Shown here piece after piece: positions 1 through 28,362 of a stretch of 64,000 bases of DNA. The DNA lies in NCBI RefSeq assembly GCF_036324505.1, contig NC_086356.1:10540744-10604743 (forward strand), given 5' to 3'. The notes under the pieces were generated by a model. It worked only from the letters and a program-made list of their open reading frames with translations. It had not been told where the DNA came from and searched no databases. The stretch is from Eleginops maclovinus (lineage: Eukaryota > Chordata > Actinopteri > Perciformes > Eleginopidae). Position numbers and translations under genes: made by a program. How positions within the stretch are numbered: the first letter of the stretch is position 1; the number at the start of each line of letters is the position of its first letter.

Positions 1-101
1 TTTAAAACTTTTCAATTTGTTAACTTTCTCTGGGAAAATGTTAACTTTCCAACTCCTTTTTAGGTCTGTGTGCGCGCGTGCGCGCGCTGTGGGCTTGTTG
101 T

Positions 102-109
102 TTGCGCAA
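102..109. promoter_or_regulatory. C/EBP-like palindrome TTGCGCAA
   Basis: TTGCGCAA is a perfect 8-bp palindrome matching the core of the C/EBP consensus. It sits about 30 bp upstream of the SMAD-binding element. Binding is inferred from sequence only. Confidence 0.4.
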
Positions 110-137
110 CACAATCACATTTCTTTTAAGCGACAGG

Positions 138-149
138 GTGTCTAGACAC
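138..149. promoter_or_regulatory. SMAD-binding element GTCTAGAC (140-147) in a 12-bp palindrome
   Basis: Bases 140-147 read GTCTAGAC, the optimal palindromic SMAD3/SMAD4 site, and the symmetry extends to 12 bp (GTGTCTAGACAC). The element is well established in mammalian SMAD7 promoters as the site needed for ligand-induced transcription. Its presence just upstream of the fish gene supports conserved autoregulatory feedback. Confidence 0.85.
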
Positions 150-150
150 A

Positions 151-156
151 CACGTG
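151..156. promoter_or_regulatory. E-box CACGTG next to the SMAD element
   Basis: CACGTG (continuing as CACGTGAC) begins three bases after the GTCTAGAC core. This is a binding site for TFE3/USF-class bHLH-zip factors, which cooperate with SMADs at some TGF-beta target promoters. The tight spacing suggests a composite element. Confidence 0.6.
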
Positions 157-199
157 ACCGGGCGCGTCAATGCGCACTGGAGACGGAGCAAGGGCACCC

Positions 200-1163
200 A
201 AACCATCCGCCTCATTTACAGACAGAGAGCCTCCTACCCCCATCGAGATCACTCGTCGAGTTGCTTTCTTCCACACTCACACACGGAAACTCGGTGCAAG
301 ATACGAGGTTGGATTATTTAGTCTTTAAGGATTCGTCTACTAAAATTGGCTACGAAGCTCGGTTCACGGACGTAACCCGAGGGTCGCTATCCCTTTTCCT
401 CAAGCTTTCAAACGCAACTCAACTCGGGGGAGAAAATCATTCCTGGATTTGCTCCCTGGCTCTTTGAACGAGTCTCATTCTTGCCAGCAGATCTCATCCT
501 CTGCAAACGAGTGGCATATTTAGACGATACGGGATAAAAAAAAATCCTCCGCGATCCTGCTGAAGAGCCCTACTCCGTGCAGTCGGATCAAGGATTTTGT
601 GGATTAATGCTCTTGGAGACACGGTGGCGAGCTTCGGTTTTCATGGGATAATTGTGATAGCGTTTAGGCTTAATTAGGCCCCAGTTCGTGTACTGTCTAC
701 TACACCTAATGCGCTTATATAGAAAGATGTTTTGACATTGTTTTTACGCTGAAAATCGACACGGAGTGTGTTTTAAAGGGTTCAGTTCACAGCGCTGTAG
801 GCTGCACATCACCAAGTAATTGTAACACATTCAGGCCAATGCTGCCGTGTAGTAGCAGACGTGTTTAAGCTGCAAGATTCATTGTTATAGTCTAGTCTTA
901 AACGCCGTGACGTGATGATTATCAATCCGCGAAGGAAAAGCTGACTGTCCCGGGAACCTCGGCTGTTTTTCGGTGAACAAGCCTGCAGGAGAAGGCAGCA
1001 GAGACTGGCGTATGCTACAGATTTCCTCTGCTTATCCAGCTCCCAGTTTTTCCGCCGTATTTTCTCAGGCTGCTTGTCATTGCCTGGACTCGGATCCCGG
1101 AATCTTCATGATTTGCGGACACCATGCTCGTTTTTTAGCCGGGGAACCCTCTTTTCGTCCCGC
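200..1163 (+). other. smad7: smad7 5' leader / upstream region
   Basis: This is sequence between the promoter elements and the smad7 ATG. If transcription starts near base 160-250, the leader is about 0.9-1 kb and contains at least nine upstream ATGs (607, 643, 709, 727, 839, 915, 1012, 1108, 1124). No splice pair in it is obvious. The leader length depends on the unknown start site. Confidence 0.45.
1124..1138 (+). other. minimal uORF of four codons plus stop (MLVF)
   Basis: ATG at 1124 has A at -3 (ACCATGC) and is followed by three codons and TAG at 1136-1138. The stop lies 25 nt before the smad7 ATG. Its start context is better than that of the main start (C at -3), so ribosomes may often initiate here. 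A regulatory effect is inferred. Confidence 0.35.
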
Positions 1164-16406
<15,243 letters not shown>

Positions 16407-16790
16407 CAGCGGCTTTCCTCTTCTTCACCCTCCTCGCCTCTTCTGCCCCCCTCACAAACAGACTGCACCAACTTTTCCTTTTTTGTTCCAGAGGTTCAGA
16501 CAGAGCGAAAAAAGTTTTAAAAGAAGAAGAAGAAAGTATACAATTCTGACGGACTTTGTTTAATAAATGAATAAGATTTAATGAAATAAAATAAGAAGCG
16601 AAAAATGTATTTTATGTTATATATAAATATATTATTAATTGTAAATATGAAGACGTTTTATATGCATCATTATTTATGTATTGTGCAATGTGTTGATGAG
16701 AAAAAGAAAATAAGATGCACTTTGCTTAATATAAATGCAAAACAAAGAAATGCCAAAATAAAAAAAACCACAAATAACATTTCTTGTCCA
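16407..16790 (+). other. smad7: smad7 3' UTR (probable short form)
   Basis: An AT-rich tail follows the stop. AATAAA hexamers occur at 16562-16567, 16585-16590 and 16757-16762; the last is followed by A-rich then T/GT-rich sequence and is a reasonable end. Another AATAAA at 17156-17161 could give a longer form. The exact end is inferred. Confidence 0.55.
16757..16762 (+). terminator. candidate smad7 polyadenylation signal AATAAA
   Basis: AATAAA about 350 bp after the stop, with a pyrimidine-rich stretch about 25-55 bp downstream. Alternative hexamers are at 16562, 16585 and 17156. Confidence 0.5.
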
Positions 16791-18301
16791 GTCTCTTTAT
16801 CAAAGGATTTCTTTAGGTTTTTTTTAAAAGTTTAATTGAATTTTTCAATGTTGTCTTTTGGTTATGTGCATAATCCAAATGTTTGTCTTTACCTTAAGCC
16901 CTTTTAGTTTAATTTTTAACATATTTTCAACATTTTCATCTTAAATTGGTGTCAATGAAGGACACTTGTGGGGAAAAAGGAGTCAGACAGTGACAGAGTC
17001 ATAACTCATTGTCCCTATCCTTACAGGCTCATTACGCCTTTTGCAATTGTCTGTTGTTTCCAAGTTATTTTCGGACAAATGTCCCTCTTCCTCTCTGTCA
17101 TTAACCGACCAATGACATCACAGCCAGGAAGTAGTAATGACAAATTTCAGGAACCAATAAAGTCAACAGAGAGTCCAGCTTCCTGAAGGAGCCTCTTTAT
17201 TTTAATGACTGATAAAGACAAAAGGAATGTATTGTAAAAAGTCACCACACAAATAATTTTATGCCACACCTGAGGATATGAGCGAGTACTGGAAAATACA
17301 GTGGAAGATTACAACTTCATTGAGACATCTCAGATATCCGATGAATGGCCTAAATATGCGATTAGGGACTATGGCCTATTTATGACCTATTGTATTTCCA
17401 AAAACAAGACAAAACAAAATAGATTCCCGTCTAAAACCTTTCTGTGTGTGTGCGTGCATGTGTCTGTCTGGACCGTGTCCTGTTGCTAGTCAGATGGGTG
17501 TCTGTGAAGAGGATTACTACTGTAAGCCTGCTTTACCCATACACACTGTCTCAAAGACCTACATTCACAAGACCCATTTTCCACACCATCCAACCCCATC
17601 CTCCGCTCTGTTCAACAGCGCTTTGAAGAACCTTGAATTGTATTAAGAATATGAGAGACAAAATAACATATTTAGTTCCAGTGACTCAGTTGTGGAGGCC
17701 GGACTAAAATGGAGCATGCATGTGTACTCCCTCCCTTTCCCTTTAAGCCCTCTTATGAAAGAGTTTAATAGCAATTTACAAAAAACTACAATTTTCTTGT
17801 CCCTAAAATCAATGTTTTCCATCACAATTAAAATAGTTTATTGCTTGCATATTCTAATCACCAAATTCTTACTGAAAATGTTTAATACATAAATATTTGA
17901 ATTATATTGGCTGACATATCTTACATTACAGACTTGGGAAAAAAACTGAAATCCTTGCTGATAAATACAACAGACATTATTTGTGAGTATTAAAAGCCTC
18001 TTGAGTTAATAAACTCTTGCTCAAGAACACATATTTGTATTTTTTCCCTCCACTTTTATGATTGACTGTGTGCCCAGCGAATAGATAATTGTAGTATTGT
18101 TATTAAAATATAAACCAGACAGAAATCTTCATCAACAAACAGTGGGAAATGATAGCGTGAACATTAGAATAGCCCACAGGCGGATGGTGCCACACTGTAG
18201 GACCCTGTTCCTTGACATCATGCACTTTAAACTCATGGCTGCCTGTTTGCCCTGCAACAATAATCCCCAACCCTGCTAATACAACTAAAGCAGCTCGAAG
18301 C

Positions 18302-18303
<2 letters not shown>

Positions 18304-18393
<90 letters not shown>
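18304..18393. repeat. (TG)45 microsatellite
   Basis: 90 bp of TG followed by a CG/TG alternating run to about 18423. Confidence 0.97.
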
Positions 18394-18397
<4 letters not shown>

Positions 18398-20543
18398 TGT
18401 GCGCGCTTGCGTATGTGTGCGCGCTAGAGAGAGGAATGGCATAATATCCATGACTTCCCTCAGACAGGGTGACCCTGTTTTTGCCTGGGCAATATTCCAT
18501 TAAAACTATTACAGAATTCACCAGCGTGTCTAGTCAGCAAAGACATTCGATTACACATTTAAGCTGTATTACTGAACAGCTTCTAAGAAAACAACATGAG
18601 CATTTTATAAGCGGTTCTATTTCAAATTATACAGTTTTTAGCAGCCTGAACCACTGTTTGGCCATCATTTCAGAAAGATACCACAGATACACTTCATGGG
18701 GTCCAAAAAAAACAAGGACAACACATTTAAACAGCAACACACAATAAAGTTCAACTTTCAAGGTTGTATCGAAGGCTGCACAAATGACATATATGTATAT
18801 AACTATATTTTCTTATTTTTCTGAGTGACTGAAACTTACATGTGTCTTTATATAAGCACACAGTAAAAGCTGGTGATGCACATTCATAAAGTAGGCGGAT
18901 ATTATATATAAATTATTATAATAATACAGCAGAATTTTTATAAGAATGCCGGTCTTACGTCATTCATGTGAGAGCTAAAAATCAGCAGTATTTTCTGACA
19001 TGAAGTAAGACCAACTATTACTATGATCCATATCATAGGCTTCTTTTATTATTTCGTTGTTCTGTCTTCCTTTCATCTGGTCCTCAAATTGGAGTAACAG
19101 CGCCCCTCTGGATTGTAACAGCTGGCTCTTGTTATTTAATGTTTGTGGTCAAACAAAGGTATTACACTCTACCGATGTGATGCAGCCAGGTCAAGTTAAC
19201 ATGCTTTGATTAAAAGAAATATAACAATCAGATTCATCACGCCATTGTGAACCCTTTTTTCAAAAAAGGTCCCTAGAAATAAAGTGTGAAATAAACTTTG
19301 CAGCAGACTCACACCAAACTAGTTTGAACCTTTGGGAACATTTAACTTTTAGTTGCAGTGGGACATTAATATCACCTGGATATTGACCACTTTACACCTC
19401 CATGAAAGACAACAGAATGGGCATTAACGTCATGTAAAGTGAGTCAAAATACACCCTGCCTCCTGTCTGTCTGACTTTGCTTGCTGATGGCTTCGCTGGT
19501 GCTTAACTGTGTGTATTTAACTACTTGCTGTGTGGCTGTCAATGTTATGGGGGTTGTTTAGTTTACTGTACTGTCCTTAGTTTGTCTGCTGTCTGCACTG
19601 CCCAGACACAGACACCATTTGGAGTTTGCATTTATTGGCAATTCAGTCACCTGTTGGCTGTATGTGGTTGTCTATAGCCAGTTGGCCTAGTTCAGCCTAA
19701 TTATTGTTTTTCTCACTTCCTTGTTGTGTCTTTATGTGGTGTTTATTTGCAGAAGTAGGCTTTGATAATGTTTTGATATTTAGGTGTAGTGATTGGTCAT
19801 CCTTATCCTAAACCATGGATTGAAACTATTAGATTTATCTACATTTATCTTAATGCAATTAATACATGACCAGGGCTACATGAAACTGGTTGTTTGTTCC
19901 ATTAAAATGTCAGAAAATGGCCAAAAATGTTTTGTTTTTTTTCTTTCAAAAAGGATAAAATCCCAAAATATTTTAAAATGACTTTAAAAAGTCAATACTT
20001 AAATTTAAGAGGCCGGGTCCAGCAAATTATTGGGATTGTTTGCTTCACTAATACTTAAACACTGTCTTGATTGTTTAAAATATTTGCAGATTTGTTTGTA
20101 GTGAAACAAAGAAAATGGATGCTACAATCATTCCTCTTGTATAGTGACTTTGAAATCATCCTTTCCTGACACATTAAAAGGAAAAAGAACAAAATCCAAA
20201 TGTTACATTTAATTTTATACTATAAAACCAGTTAAAACAGAGACTTCAGCAGTCTGAGTTGGACCAAACAAGATGTTATTCTTCAATGTTAAGGCCCTGA
20301 GATACTTACAACGTACACATGCATGAGACTATTGTATTGAAATTAACCTGAATGTTTTTTATGCTTTTACATTACACTTCTGCATATCATACTGACAAGA
20401 TGCCATGTTTGTTCCGCCATCTTATTCCACAATATAATGAAATGCTATCAGCCTCTGCATGCTGAACAGTTGTATACGAATCAAACCAACGTGCGGTCGG
20501 TCTGTGGTTTAACACACCCATGCAGTAGGCTAGTCTCTGCAAG

Positions 20544-20672
<129 letters not shown>

Positions 20673-21167
20673 ACCTGGGGGGTTGGTAGGATGAACAGGG
20701 TTCATGTGGTGTGTAGGTGGGGCCTTACAGGCCTGTTTATGTGAGGTTGGTGGGGGGTTGCTTTGGCCTGTTCTTGTGTGTGAATGTGTCCTGACCTTTT
20801 CACTTCAGGAATAATTTATTTCTAATTCCAATGTCATCTGACATTGAATCTAATGTAAACATCCTCTTGATTGTTCAAATAATGTGTTTTAGTCTGGAAT
20901 GCGAGTCATCTTAAATTGCGTTATTGTTTGAGACATCCTATATGCAGTATATATAGATCAAACGGACTCTGTATGCTTTGTCCATTGCATGCTGTGTGTC
21001 TATGTATTATATGGGCTGTGTGTGTGTGTGTGCGCTCATGTGTATATATTTCCATGTATTCCTGCACACGTTTCTGCATGCATACATGTAAGGATGCAAA
21101 ACAAAGTCCTCGTCCGTGCTGGTAGACACAAAGCTAGACCCCCCATCCCCCTCTTCCTCTTCCCCGT

Positions 21168-21183
21168 GGGGGGGGGGGGGGGG
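21168..21183. repeat. G16 homopolymer
   Basis: Sixteen consecutive G, in a locally G-rich stretch (about 21168-21265). It could form a G-quadruplex, and homopolymers of this length are prone to assembly error. Confidence 0.9.
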
Positions 21184-21410
21184 AGATAAGACAGTCTGTC
21201 TATCTGCCTGCCAGGAGGGGGGCTGGGGCCAAGGATGGGAGGTTATGGGGGTGGTGGGGTGGGGACAGTCTAGCCGTATTTACTGGCTGGCTGTGTCGGT
21301 TGGGGGTTTGAAGCAGGGTACAGTCACTTCTGGCACTCTTGTGCTTATTTAGCCCCAGCACGGCCTGGAGTCATGTTTTTTCTAACATCAATGAATCACA
21401 GACAAAATAT

Positions 21411-21587
<177 letters not shown>

Positions 21588-22549
21588 ACACTTAGCGGCT
21601 GAATGTGTATGCACTCTATAGGTGTTTCTTTGATCTCTGCTACATATAATAGGCCCTCTTATTTCAAAGTTTTGTAGGTACTCAGGGAAAACTGCTTTGC
21701 GGTTAATTAAAATATTTGGATGTTATGTAATATACACTTTTGTCACTATTAGCTGACAGCAGCAGAAACACAGCTCTCTGGTTGTCATTATAAAAATGTT
21801 TTTTCAACTCCAGCGTTTCCTGTTTGATATATTTTGAGCCACATATTGATCTGCTGCTTTGATCAGTCCCACACATGCCTGTTTCTATGTGCACTGTTTA
21901 TAGTCGTGTTTAGAGTTTGTGAGTTAAGATGCCGTTGTTTATTCATCGCTATGCAAACTGCTACTGTGCCACAACACTATTCAAAATTAAAAGCGTGGCT
22001 GCAGCATCTTTCATATATTTCGGAGAAATGTTTGAAGCCTGATGTTTGTTTTGCAGCACTCCACTTCATAGTACAGTGACTGGAGCCAGCACAACAAGCC
22101 TCTTGTAAACTTCAATTGAAGCTGTTTGGGGGTTGAGTCAAATAATCAAAACGCAGAAATCCCCCCAGTAAAATAATGTTAGACTTGAGGACGTCAGTTG
22201 TGATGTTGATGGTGCAAACCTTTTGACTGAGTAACATTTCATGCATTATTGGGTTGAAGAGAAGTGGTGAAGCTTTTTCTTGACCACTGTGCTTTAAACT
22301 GTGTTCCCTATTATGCTATATTTCAGCAATATATTGTAGGGCAATATCTATAAAAAACATGTCTGTGAAATGTTTTGCTCAAAATACCAAACAGATCACC
22401 CATTGTAGCCATGCCTCATACCCCTCTATTTCAGCCCTGTTCCTGAAGTGCTGATTCTGTGACTGTTACTTAAAATTTGAGCTGAGCTGAAGCTGGCCAC
22501 GCCCATTACATACAATGGAATACAATGTATTCCAAATATGTATATATTT

Positions 22550-22745
22550 CACATCCTCAAATCTTTATTGTTGTTACTGTAAATATTCTTCTCTCTTTTT
22601 GCACTATTTTATTTATGTTATTTGCACCATGTATGTGGAGTTGTTGGAGGAGCACGCGACATAAGATTTTCATTGCCAACATATACGCTGTATCTGCTGT
22701 GCATATGACTAATAAAACCTTGAAACCTTGAAACCTTGAAACCTT
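22550..22745 (+). mobile_element. LINE-like 3' end with 8-bp tail repeat
   Basis: The stretch ends ...GACTAATAAAA followed by about four ACCTTGAA units (about 22716-22745). An AATAAA-like motif followed by a short-period tail is typical of the 3' ends of L2/CR1-type LINEs in fish, which retrotranspose as 5'-truncated copies. No coding part remains. The left boundary and family are uncertain. Confidence 0.5.
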
Positions 22746-25700
22746 TGGGTCATGCACGATAGGCTATCTCTGAAGAGAGAAGTTTCTAACGGAGATACTC
22801 AGCTAAACGCTGCCAAGATTAAACGCCATATTATGTTCAAACCACATCAAGCATTATTTCTGAAACACTTGTCAGTGTTTACCACCAGAACAGAGACATT
22901 ATGTATTATATAAACAACAACTAAGTCCCTCCTGGAGACATCCTGCTGAATACACAGACACAGAGCTGCCTACTCGAGGGGATTCAGCTCGCGACTGTAT
23001 ATTGCGGACGATAGGTTGGGACGTGCCACGTGGACGGGACGTTGCCTTGAGTTCAATGTAAAGCCAGCCCATATTTCCGATATGACATTATAACCGAAGC
23101 AAATCTGGATCAGCTCGTTTGTACCTCTGTTTTTAGAGATGTGGGTATGGAGGAAAAGAGAGAGGGTTGTATTTTCTGACACTTTGTGAGACTCCTTACA
23201 CACCGGGGACACATATTTATGTCTAAAAGACAGCAAAAAGTGCGTTTTGCATAATAGGGGACCTTTAATTGCAAAGTGTTGTCATTTACAATTGGGTTGG
23301 AAACTAACAATTGCTATTATAATCAATACATTTGCCAATCATTTACTATTTGTGTTTAGAAAAATCCAAATCTTAATTATTTCTGTCAGGCGAAAACCCA
23401 TAAATGTTTCGAGTATTATCATTAAAAACAATGAAAAGTAGTAAAAAGTAAAAAGCTCGTACTAGGGAGTGTAAATCAACTATACAATTATTTTTTAATT
23501 ATTTAACTTATGTTCACGTTTCAGAGGCTTTTTAAAGTAATTATTTAACATATATGTGTATGTCATTTAAACTGTTTTGTTCTGGACAGTAGAAAGTTAT
23601 CTGGATAATTTATTTAAAGAATAAGGCATCACTTATACTGAGACATAATGTATACTGTGAGCCTCTGCTGGAAGTAACAAGACGTTCTCTTTCTGTTTTC
23701 ACTGAAAGTAAAATGTTGATCAGATTTATAACCCCAAGGATGAGTCCTCATACAATATTCCATTGTTTATTGAAGCAGCTATAGCATTCCCAATGTTGAC
23801 TTTGAAGTCTGTGAAGTCATTTTTTAACCCAATATGTAAATTACCCCCGTCCAGCTCAATAATTTGTGATTTATTTGGCAATCAGATTTTTTTCAGAAGC
23901 TGGATTTTTCTTTTATGGATAAAAGAAAATACATCTTTAATTCGATTAGTATTTTGTTAACCAATAAGCAAGCCAAATATATAACACATAGCACTACCTC
24001 TATAGGTTTAAATGACTCAAATCTGACAGGAGCTTTGTCTTCTGATGCATTTTAATAAAAAACAGTACATTTGGATGTCCATATTCTTCCATATATTCTA
24101 TATTCTATACCTCAACACCTTCCCATACACGTCACATCAAATGAAATCATCACATACCGCTCCCTCTCTGATGCCCCTTCTATTTCTATATATTTAGAGT
24201 GCAGATTATTACTATGATAAATCAAGGGAAATGTCAGTGAACACACAGAACATACCCTATGAAACATGATTGATAGGTCCAATATCAGAGTAAGACAAGC
24301 TCGACACGACTACAATATCCTTTCACTTTTCTTTTTCAATTACGTTACATAAAAAGAGCCATTTCCCGGCCTTCCTCTTGATTATGAATTGCACTGTCCT
24401 CTGTCCTATTGGGCCTTCCTGCCAGAGGCCAAAACCCCCACAGAGGAACAGTGTTGATGTCAGACCCACTGACAGAGAGCTGACTTTAATAAAGCATTGG
24501 GAAATTCATTTTCAAAGGAAGGAAGTGGCATGTGGAGACAACAAGACTCTCAAAATATGTGGCTGTATGCACGGTATGCACAGGAGGCAGGATGCAACAG
24601 AGATACCCTGCTCCTCTTCACGCACATGAGCACTCAGATATTTGTACAAACACCAATGTCATAAATTAGGTAGGCTCTGTAAAAGAACATAATGTATTAT
24701 TGCAGTATCACAGAACTTTGCAACATGGGTCCATTTGAGCAGCTGATTGGGTGCCTAGTTGTTCGTCTGTAACGGCATTCCTTCCAGCAGGAGGGTTACA
24801 GACGAGGTCGAGGGCTAAACCACCACATCACCGCTGCTCCCCTCACAGTTTGGTGTGAGGTGACAAACGCCTCCATGTGGATTACAGTATTTCTGGCATT
24901 TTACAACCAGGTTAGCACTACAGCGGCAATACAAACCTCCGCCACAGTCGAAGAAATTGTCCAAAGTTGTAATGCATATTAACGTTGACAAAGAGTTTGT
25001 GACAGGGAGAGAACGAAGAGGAAATTTGAAGTAGTGGGGGTGACGAATGTGGTAATTTGAGATGAATGTTTTGAGTTAAAAGTTGGTTTAACATTTGACT
25101 GGAGATCTGTTTGGTTTGTTGGTCTCTGTGTTTATGTGGGTGTCTGTGTGTATTTGTTCTGAGTGTAGTGCAGACTTTGTAAGATTCCTGTGTGGATTGG
25201 AGTAAATGAGAGCTGAGGAATGTGAGTGGAGGGTAATCATGGCAGACCTACAGGAGTAACCAGATACCGACTGCCAGACATCAGAGGAGCGGGAATCCCT
25301 CCGTGCCGACACACCACCTCCTGCAGGAGACACTTTGGCTGGGACCTTAAAACCTCCCCCTTCCTTTGACCCAAACCTGGCCTTACGTGTCTGTCCAGTC
25401 TCACACAGTCTAGTCAATACTGCTTGGAGGAAAATCAAACTGTAATATTTAGAAAATGTGTTTGTTGTTAAGATCACTTTCAAGCAGAGGCTAGGTATCT
25501 CAAATCTCTTCTTAAGTTAAGAAAAAACACTGACAGTCAGTGTCAGACTTAACCAGGATGCTAGCGCTATTGACTTTTTCTGCAAATCTTTTATTTGAGT
25601 GTGCCAATGCTGTTCTTCATCACACATTATTATGTAAAGGTACATAGCTCTGGGGTTTAGACTGTTTGTCAGACTAAACAAGACACTTAAAGACATCATC

Positions 25701-28235
25701 TTGGTCTTTAGCAAGTTACTCATTTCAGCACACATGCATAAGTTAATCAACAAAATAATCAGCAGATTAATAGGTAATGGAAAGAATGGTTGTGTAGCTA
25801 CTAATATGTGATTGAACACAATATTTCCTTATTTATCGTGCTTGCAAGTAATAGCTAACTCTACCATTTATATTCGAATAAGCAATGCTTTATGGATCCC
25901 TACAAAGACAAACATTTCGGTTGTGATGGAGGCGGATACACACACACACTCATGATGCAAAGGAAATGGTTGATCTTTATCCTATTTTCTGAATCAGACC
26001 GTGACCCTGCTGTCTTCCTCCGAAAAACATCCTGTCTGACCAGAGAGAGAGAGCGAGAGCGATGCAAACAAGATTGGGTGTATGATGTTATTTACACGAG
26101 CAAAGAGAAACACAAATCTGATCAGAAACAGCTTTAATGCTGGAAAACATACTCCTCTTATTTTGTAAATCTCCACTTTTCATTTGTTGGTCATTATTTG
26201 ATTCCACTATATGTTCCTTTTTGAATGGACCTTCCCTTACTTTATAAGTCTTGACGACACTATTTGTGTGCCCTGTTATCGTGGCTACTTTTATAGAGTT
26301 AATGAAAGGGAACATAATGGCATTAAGAGTATCACCTTCTGCAATAGCAATTTAGAGTATCCCACTTGCCAATTAATCATCACAGAACTGAATTGAAAAA
26401 AAAAAAAATCACCCAGGCAGCATCACTAAAAGACAGCAATATCCTGCACTAATAAAAGTGGAGTGAGCGTTTAAAGGAGAAAAAACCTTGAGAAGAATTA
26501 ATCCCTGCGGGAACATTTTGTGAGTGTCTGACACAAGCAAGAACATATTCAATACATACTTTACGTGTGTATACACATTACGTGTGTGTGTGTGCGTGCA
26601 CGAAACATGCACACACACAAACACACTCACTCTCATTTGGACTTTTCTACTTTTGTACAGTAGACCCTGGGGCCTTGTTATGTGAAGAGCAAGATCAAAG
26701 CAGGAGTGCTGAGCCAGGCAGTAGAAAGCTAAAGAGAAGGAGATATAAGGAGGGAGAGAAAAGAAAGAATGAACATCCTGGGATTATTTCAGAAACGACT
26801 ACAGCTAGTGCTTTTACCTTAATTATCTGCTCGCTCAATGCCAGGAGAACAGAAGCAGCTCAGAAACGGCCGTCTATTCATCCTACTCTCGACTGAGAGC
26901 TTGGTAAAGAGACGGTTACACTGATTCCACTGCTACTGGCTCAGTTTTCATTATACTAATGATACAAACCTGCCTCCATGTTTTGTTAACTACAGCTGCA
27001 ACTCAAGATTATTTTCTTTATGTATTAATAAGTCTGTTGTTTACTAGATTAATCCAAATAATAGTTTGTTCTATAACATTTCGGAAAATGGTGAAATTTG
27101 GAGGGTGGAAGTGCAATCTGATTAATGTTTTGTCAGTCCAAAACTCAAAAGATTTGAAACAGAGAAACTAAGAAAAGGAATAGCATTTTGTTTTTTAACT
27201 TTCTGCCCTGTAACAGTGAACCCTAAACAGTGCTGTTGAATACTTTTCTTTTGAGTTACTCAAATTAATGACACTTAACATTTAAGTCCTTGATACATAA
27301 CAAAAATCCACATATGTTGTGGTGAACAGTTTTCATTTGAACTAAAACAATAAGAAAATAGTTCCTTTAGAAAACAATGAAATGGTTGATTGTTTTTCAT
27401 GGAATATTTCAGTGCTTCGATGCTTTGAGCGCCACACTGCTTCCCATTTAACTCTTTCATATCAGGGTGGTGTCTGGACACATTTCTGAAAACATGGGCA
27501 AAATAACTAAACTACCTCTGGATACATACTAATAATTACATTCAGTAAGATGACATCCCTTTCAGAAGGTTACATTTGAAAAAGTAGGGGTATCATCTCA
27601 GAAGTCTAGACATTTATGTCTGCACAACAACCGTTTCTATTTCCTCATTAAGTGAGTACCAGATTGACTGCGGCATCTGTAGAGAGTGATGCATTATGGG
27701 TTGTTTGTAGCCTTATTGTTTTTGTTTATTTAGGTTGAATTAGTTCATCCTTAAAGAATGATAGTATGCAAAAGTGACAGAAACTTATGTTTCAGCCTCT
27801 CCAATATATATATTATTATGGTATTAAACAATTAAACAATATATGTAGGGGTGTGAACCAGCAGAGACAACTAAAGACATTTAAAGACATTACTTCGGTC
27901 TTATCTTTTAAAATTATTTTTGTAAACCTAACTCTTAAGTGGGTAAAACTAGAAAAAATATCTAGCAGATTAGTGTCAGTAAGTACAAACATAAGCCTTA
28001 ACCTGTTTCACTTTCAAAAAAGAGAAAGCCTTGAGGGATAAAGATTCTCTTCTTTTTTAACGAAAATGTGGTAATGATTTTCTCTGAAAGTGTTTTGTAT
28101 CTTAAAAAAACTTGTTTGATACACAAAATGTTTCACTCATTTGGGTGTACCAAGCCTTTCGGATATGAAATCACAATCAACCACTGCTACTGTTGTTTTC
28201 TAAAGGGAGTTCAGAGCAATAACCTGTTCTGTTTT

Positions 28236-28362
28236 CCCCGGGCGCTGCACAATAGCTGCCCACTGCTCCTAGCACTAGGATGGATTAAATGCAGAGGACC
28301 AATTTCACTGTGTGTGCTCTGCTGTGTGCATGTATGTGACTAATAAAGAGGGTTTCATCCTC
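28236..28362 (+). mobile_element. LINE-like 3' tail (L2-type look)
   Basis: GGGCGCTGCACAATAGCTGC, then a CACTGCTCCTAG and TTAAATGCAGAGGACCAATT pattern, then TGACTAATAAAG at the end. I recognise this as resembling a widespread teleost LINE/SINE 3' region. The GC-rich start in AT-rich surroundings supports an insertion. The family name is not certain. Confidence 0.5.

Larger units (their letters stand above)
1..200 (+). promoter_or_regulatory. smad7: smad7 proximal promoter (inferred)
   Basis: This stretch lies about 1 kb upstream of the smad7 start codon. It holds an alternating CG/TG-rich run (about 70-90), a TTGCGCAA palindrome, a GTCTAGAC SMAD-binding palindrome and a CACGTG E-box within about 55 bp. 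Mammalian SMAD7 promoters are known to carry the same GTCTAGAC element with a nearby E-box, and that element drives negative feedback by TGF-beta and BMP. I see no clear TATA box, so the start site probably lies a little downstream of the E-box. The start-site position is inferred, not seen. Confidence 0.7.

Noticed and set aside
1074..1163. In-frame extension of smad7 upstream of the ATG at 1164
   Set aside because: The frame opens with TTG rather than ATG, and the extra residues do not resemble any SMAD7; the conserved MFRTKRS start is at 1164.
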